A stretch of 64,000 bases of DNA from Tricholomella constricta (lineage: Eukaryota; Basidiomycota; Agaricomycetes; Agaricales; Lyophyllaceae): contig JAACJP010000001.1 of NCBI GenBank assembly GCA_013368375.1, positions 1,736,001 to 1,800,000 on the forward strand, read 5' to 3'. The number at the start of each line of letters is the position of its first letter. The stretch's first letter is position 1. Both the position numbers and the translations under genes were made by a program. Under the pieces are notes generated by a model that saw nothing but the letters and a program-made list of their open reading frames with translations, had not been told where the DNA came from and did not search any database. Shown one piece after another: positions 58,959 through 64,000 of the stretch.

Positions 58959-61900
58959 TCAAAACAAGTCCACCGTCTGGCGTTCTGAAGAAATCACAGC
59001 AACCACTTTGCTGGAAAGATCAAAGGCACCCCCTCCCTCGTATGCGACCATGTCCACCGTTTCTTGGCTCTCGTCGTCGATCTCTCTTATTCCCAAAAGC
59101 TTTGGCAGGTTCGTGTAGGCCAGTTGATGCATCTGTCGCTGGTCGATTTTCCCATTCGATTCGAGGACAGCCTGGAAACCTCGTGAGCCCAAGCAACCAG
59201 CTTCGAAAGACGAACAAACCCATTGAATGTCAAAACGAGTATTGCGTGCTTCCCAAGCATCTCGCACCCCGAGCCCCACTGTTACACCGCGCTCCAAAAG
59301 ATTCACCAAAGTGGTGTCATTCGTCAGTGGGGGGCCAGGCAACCTAATGTAAATGATGTCGAATTCAGTCATTTCCAGGCGTCCAGATAGACAGCTTACA
59401 GTCTGCGTTGGTCCCATGTGACAGGGAAAGGTCTTGCTGGCCGCAAAATAACGCCCACTCCAGCATCTCCTACAAGTTCCAAGTAAATATTACTGACATC
59501 AAAGAGACGAGCGAACCTCACCAATCTCTTTCGCAAGCAGATGCGCTTCGGACGCGCCGCTGAACACCATTCGCATCCTCGAACCAATCCTATCTTCCAC
59601 CTCGATCTTCAAAATCAACAACGTGGCCATAATGTCGGCATTTTCCACCTCGACCACCAATGGTACTACGCCCTTTCGCGGCACTGTTAGAATTCAGCAA
59701 TAACGGCTTTATCGATGTGCATACCTCCGCCGCTTTCCTGAACCAATGCCCTGTTTCCCTGTCTCTCGTCTCCCAACCAAACAAGAGTCTTCTCAGCGCG
59801 GCTATCTGGGTACTCACACTGACCCCTTCGCCGATCAGAGGATGAGGTCGTCCCACATGGATGTGCAAGGCGGCTATGTCTTGAACAATAGCCCCTCGCT
59901 CCATAGCGTGTGCGGAGCCTGTGCGAAAAGCCACCGACAAGCCAGAAATAACATGTGCCCCCGTGCCGTCCAGATAGTAGGCTTTGGCCAAGGAGGACGT
60001 TGCGAGAGTGATCCCAGATCGGTATGCAGTCCTGTGTATGACTCATTAACCAATACAACTACTGGTAGGAAAAAGGGACCTAACGTACAAGGCATTCCTG
60101 GTTTCGAACATCAGAGCGTCCATGGCCCTCAGAATGGCGCCAGAGTCGTCGAGGATATTTGGCACGTTGCCAGCGAATGCGTCATACGGCTTGCCGTCGC
60201 CGGTGGAGGGTTCTCCCGCAATTTCTTCGAGGCCTAGAGGTGACCCATAGGTCATGAGACCAGGAGAGATGGAGCCCCCGTGCAGGTCAACGACATCTGC
60301 AGCATCAGCGGAGGATAGACACGCCACTCCCATGCACGTTATTTTCCCTTTTTCAACGATCACAGCACCCGCTTCTTCCTCTGTCTTTGCAGAGAAAGCC
60401 GTCTGAACATCCCCGTCCGGCCCTCTCGTCAAAACTGTTTTGACGTTGGAAAATATAATCTTGTCATTCTTGTGCTTGCTTTTGAGTGGAGGGAGACCCT
60501 CCCACTTGATAGCCTCTTTGCGTTCTTTGTCCCAGTTCGGCACATCAGGTACCTCCCTCCATTCTTCGTCCTCCTTGCCCTTCCCTACCACAATTTTGGT
60601 AGGCTTATCCGTCTTGGAAGGCACTGGGATCTGTAAGATGCCATCTATCCATACTTTGACGGGCGTAGCACCAAGCTGGAGAGGGTGAGAGTCCCACATG
60701 ACGACGTCCGCGTCGGCGCCTTCTCGAAGAAATCCGATTCGATGAGAGAGACCTGCGATCATCGCAGGAGTGGAAGTCACTGCTGCGAGCGATAAATTAC
60801 CCGGCAGGCCGAAATAATGGGCTTGCTGTGCCTCGTATAAGAGATAACGAGAATTGATAACAGGGTGGTCTGACTGGTGGGAAATTGAGAGACGCTCGAA
60901 GACGTTTGAATGAAGAAAGGTACCTTCATGACGACAGGAATACCGGCATCCGCGAGGACTCTCGACGCAAACTCTGAACCTCTGTAGGATTCTCTTTTGT
61001 ATCTTGGGTACACAATGAGTCCATACGCGTATCGTGATGAATAATTAGACATACCGATGATTGGTTGCGAACATGGCTACTCCAGGAGCACCTCCCCACG
61101 TTTTCTTCAATAGTTCCGGGACTAACCAGGCCTCAGATGCATGATGAAAAGAAGCAATTGGAAATTGGAATTCGTTGCTCAACTATTTCACGAATGAGGA
61201 GTTGGGCCTTTGACACGGAATCTCGATATGTACTCACCCGAACTATGTCGTCGAGATCTACAACCTCATAGCAGTGATTCGATATCTGCACAATCCGTCA
61301 GCAATGTCGTAATGGAACGAACGTCGTCGTACCTTCACTCTTCCCCGCAGCACATCGACCAGTGCCTCCCACTTGAAACTTTCCGGGAAGTGGCTGCCAG
61401 CACTCTCCCATAGGCCCGCTTCAGCTTTAGCGCAAAATGCATCTTGAGCAAGCTTGATCTTACGTGCTTCGTTGTAGGCAGAACGAAGCGCCCACATCGT
61501 ATCCATACGGTTCCCATGCACACGGAGGTTTTCCCCGCATGCTTGCCTGCAGAATCCAATGTCATTGATGAGAAATATATAGAGGGTGTCCGTGATGCGT
61601 ACTTCAAGTGACGCCAGCGAATTTCGCTGTGCGATTTACTTCCAGTAAACGTATGCGGCGGTTCTATTACCATCGACGACGGAGAACCCTCAGCGGTTTT
61701 ACGAAGCTTGATCATAAACGCTTGCCCGCCTGTCGAGACAGGTCAGAAGCCATGCGACATGAGTTTCAAGAATGAACCACCAATTGCATTTCCACTCCCG
61801 GGAAGCACCTGTGCAGAAGTTACGCCTCCGGCCATTGAGAGTTCGAAGGAATCGTCGTGAGTATTGAAGCCGTCAATGCTCCTCAGCCATGGGAGAACAC

Positions 61901-62557
61901 TTCCACGCGCAGAATTGAGGTCATATGCGCCTAGGTAACACGAATATAAGCCCAATTCCATTCTTCGAATAAATAACGACATACCGGCCAAGACAGGCGC
62001 ACTTAGGACACCAAGATGAGAGTGAAGATCCACTGAAAGACAGTAAGCCCTTCAAGCTGGCAACAACAGCAGAACATGTCATCACCAAGGCCAGGTGTAA
62101 CCCATGCTCCCTTCGCATCCACCACCGTGACGTTCGCGACTCTGTCGAGAATGTATCGGGGAACTTTTCCTATGTTTTTGACGATCCCCTTGTCGAGGAG
62201 GATATTTCCGTAAGTAACCACACTTCCGTTCCTCTCTCCAGTGAAGATAGCCGCATTTTTTATCAAAGTTGTGTTGGTGCCTGGCTCATACCTGTCCGAC
62301 ACTTCTCGAGAATGGAAATCCCGAGAAGGTCCCGGAGTAGCTCTCAGATATAAGCATTGAGCAAGGATCTCCTGAGAGTTGATGGGGACATTCTGGACGC
62401 TATTTAACGCGCGAGGACGAGAGGAGAACGCAGCCGATCCCGAGGCCCAGATAGCCAGTGTAGAGCCTATGGCAAGCAGCAGGACAAGAGCAGGAATAGA
62501 TTTACTCGAAAGTAGTGCAGTCGACGGCCGCGGCTTAGGAGGGCAACTGCCAGCCAT
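58959..62557 (-). CDS. membrane-anchored tandem amidohydrolase
   Basis: Long minus-strand gene with many exons. MAGSCPPKPRPSTAL is followed by an N-terminal membrane anchor (SIPALVLLLAIGSTLAIWAS). Domain 1 has the amidohydrolase pattern: IFTGERNGSVVTYGNILLDKG, AKGAWVTPGLVDLHSHLGV (the HxH metal site), FELSMAGGVTSAQVLPGSGN, FPIASFHHASEAW, VVMKSDHPV and RIGFLREGADADVVMWDSHP. Domain 2 starts near IIFSNVKTVLTRGPDGD and repeats the N-terminal strand pattern, but at the HxH position reads SISPGLMTYGSPLGLEEI, so both histidines are missing. Family members deacetylate or hydrolyse small amides. Similar fungal proteins are often filed under carbohydrate esterase family 9, but the substrate here is unknown. 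Location is probably secretory or vacuolar by the anchor. Confidence 0.82.
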
Positions 62558-62921
62558 GATGGTTGGGAGCAAGAGGAGCCCATGATTTTCGTACATATAC
62601 CATGCGTTTGTGCACACTGCAACTGCGTGCCGTTCTTCATAGTCGTCCGTTTCAATGCCATCCGTATGGGCCTAAAGGTTGCCTCGTGCATTTCATAACT
62701 CGAACGAACTCGACTAAAACTCCAAGGGCCTCGAGGAAATGTGGTGTTCAACAAACCTGAAAGGATTGGCTTTTTCTGGTCAACGCAAGAGCGATCGATC
62801 GTGGATGGGAGAGACTAAGCAGTGCGGCGCTCCTTCACGTCAATTCTCACTCTATATTATATTAACACTCCATTTCCAGAACATGGAGCGTTTTTGAATG
62901 CACGCAACCGCTGGCTACATG
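62558..62921. other. intergenic between two minus-strand genes
   Basis: 364 bp holding the promoter of the amidohydrolase gene and the 3' end of the Myb gene. No gene seen. Confidence 0.45.
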
Positions 62922-64000
62922 CTACTCTGAGTCAGACTCAGAGGACGAATCGGATGAGGTGTCATCCGAGTCGCTACTACTAAACTCAACAGTCGCGGCG
63001 GAGGTTCCACTTGCAAGTGTTCCTTGTCCGGTGCTTGCTCCCGCAACTGCGGTTACCCTGGCGGGGCTGTCCTCCACGACCGAAGCAGCACTCGTGACCT
63101 TTCTCTCTTTCCGTTTCCGAGTGTTGATGAGGGGAGGCACTGGCATCTGAGCTTTCTTGACTCGCAGGATGTCCATGATTTCTACACGTTGACCTGATAA
63201 GCCATAGAGTCATAGACCTCAGGGCGGAATAAAACTTGCCTTGGTGAGTCATGTCTTCGTGTCCCTTGATCCCTCGCTTCATTGTTAACCATCGCCGTTG
63301 GAGGGTGTGGGCACTCCACAAGTTCCATTGTGGATCTGGAATCGTTTTCCAGTCGACTTCCGTGTCATCTCGGACATTCAACGAGTCCACCCTATAACGC
63401 GAATTAATCGATTATAGGATGAAGGATAGTGCCACGGTGCTTGCTTATGGACAAGGATATATGCATCTTGTTGGCTCCACCGTGGTTTCCGTCCCTCGTT
63501 CTTGACAGTTTTGCTTAACGCGTCCGTCCTGAGAAGTTGCTTTCAATACCGCTTCATTGAAGAAACCCTGCGAAAGAAGTACCATTTTATTCTGCACTGT
63601 TGTCGGCCACGCTTGCCTCCCATAAGGTCGCTGACTCGACCCCAGAAGACATCGTTGTCGATATCTTTCCCTTGCTTGACTGTCATCTCGGTCACGATTC
63701 GAGTGAGTTCCTCCTCTTCCGCCTTGGACCAGGCACCTATGTGTAGTGTATAGTTAATAAATGGATCATACATGTCAGAATTATAAGCGTACCTGTTACT
63801 CGAACGTCCCTGTTGACGATGTGGTTGCGATAACGGTCCCTGCAATCGGCAGACATTCGCCCGACTCTAAGGCTGACTTTCTCCCATTGTTGTCCAAGGT
63901 CGGTGACGGCTCTGGATATTATATATCAGTACGAGAGACAAGGTATGATTGAACGGAAAGTAACGTACTGCTTGAGCAAGGCGTCCTCGCTGGATGACCA
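62922..64000 (-). CDS. Myb-domain DNA-binding protein, REB1/TTF1-like, partial
   Basis: Runs off the right edge; its N-terminus lies beyond 64000. Visible exons encode successive Myb/SANT repeats: WSSSEDALLKQAVTDLGQQW and VGRMSADCRDRYRNHIVNRD; GAWSKAEEEELTRIVTEMTV with FWGRVSDLMGGKRGRQQCRI; and a third with VDWKTIPDPQWNLWSAHTLQ, RRWLTMKRGIKGHEDMTHQ. The C-terminus is basic then acidic (KAQMPVPPLINTRKRKERK; a run of Ser/Asp ending ESDSE at 62922). This is the layout of REB1 and TTF1, which bind rDNA and end RNA polymerase I transcription or act as general regulators. Assignment to REB1 rather than another Myb factor is by repeat pattern only. Confidence 0.8.

Overview
The window is nuclear DNA of a filamentous basidiomycete fungus, most likely an Agaricomycete. 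Genes lie close together on both strands and are cut by many 48-64 bp GT-AG introns. The gene set is eukaryotic and fungal (PRM10, PEX2, SLX4, EFR3, RIM15, RPN11, F-box/LRR proteins). Several predicted proteins are long, proline/serine-rich and unplaced, as is common in mushrooms. I saw no rRNA, tRNA, CRISPR array, complete transposon or bacterial-type operon. I resolved exons by hand where family conservation and phase allowed; where I did not, the entry says so.

Layout. 1-1065: gene-poor, with a 59 bp direct repeat that looks like a mobile-element remnant. 1066-8457: GNAT acetyltransferase (+), PRM10-like membrane transporter (+), cytosolic Phe-tRNA synthetase alpha (-), peroxin PEX2 (+). 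8613-18507: KAP120/importin-11 (-), SLX4 (+), folylpolyglutamate synthase (-), a stand-alone BRCT protein (+). 18508-20623: about 2.1 kb without a convincing gene. 20624-32065: EFR3 (+), VPS52 (-), a doubtful small gene (-), an uncharacterised coiled-coil protein (-), proteasome deubiquitinase RPN11 (+), a doubtful gene (-), mitochondrial ribosomal protein bS18m (-). 32697-44991: RIM15-type PAS/kinase/receiver protein (+), UIM-like protein (+), THOC7 (+), tRNase Z (-). 45076-58847: F-box/LRR protein (-), two convergent RhoGEF genes (+/-), GRR1/AMN1-like LRR protein (-), a 93-residue membrane protein (+). 58959-64000: a membrane-anchored double amidohydrolase (-) and a REB1/TTF1-like Myb protein (-) cut by the right edge.

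How they work together. This is a housekeeping block, not a pathway cluster. Themes recur: translation (FRS2, bS18m, tRNase Z), nuclear transport and mRNA export (KAP120, THOC7), DNA repair (SLX4, BRCT), membrane traffic and lipid signalling (VPS52, EFR3), ubiquitin/proteasome (RPN11, PEX2, F-box, UIM) and Rho/nutrient signalling (two GEFs, RIM15). Many neighbours are divergent with short shared promoters. The most unusual items are the amidohydrolase whose second domain has lost its metal-binding histidines, the facing pair of RhoGEFs, two GC-AG introns, a stop-free 3n intron beside the RPN11 active site, an Asp-for-His change in the PEX2 RING, and a CACGTG palindrome in front of the folate gene. 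I found no clear evidence of a new multi-gene system.
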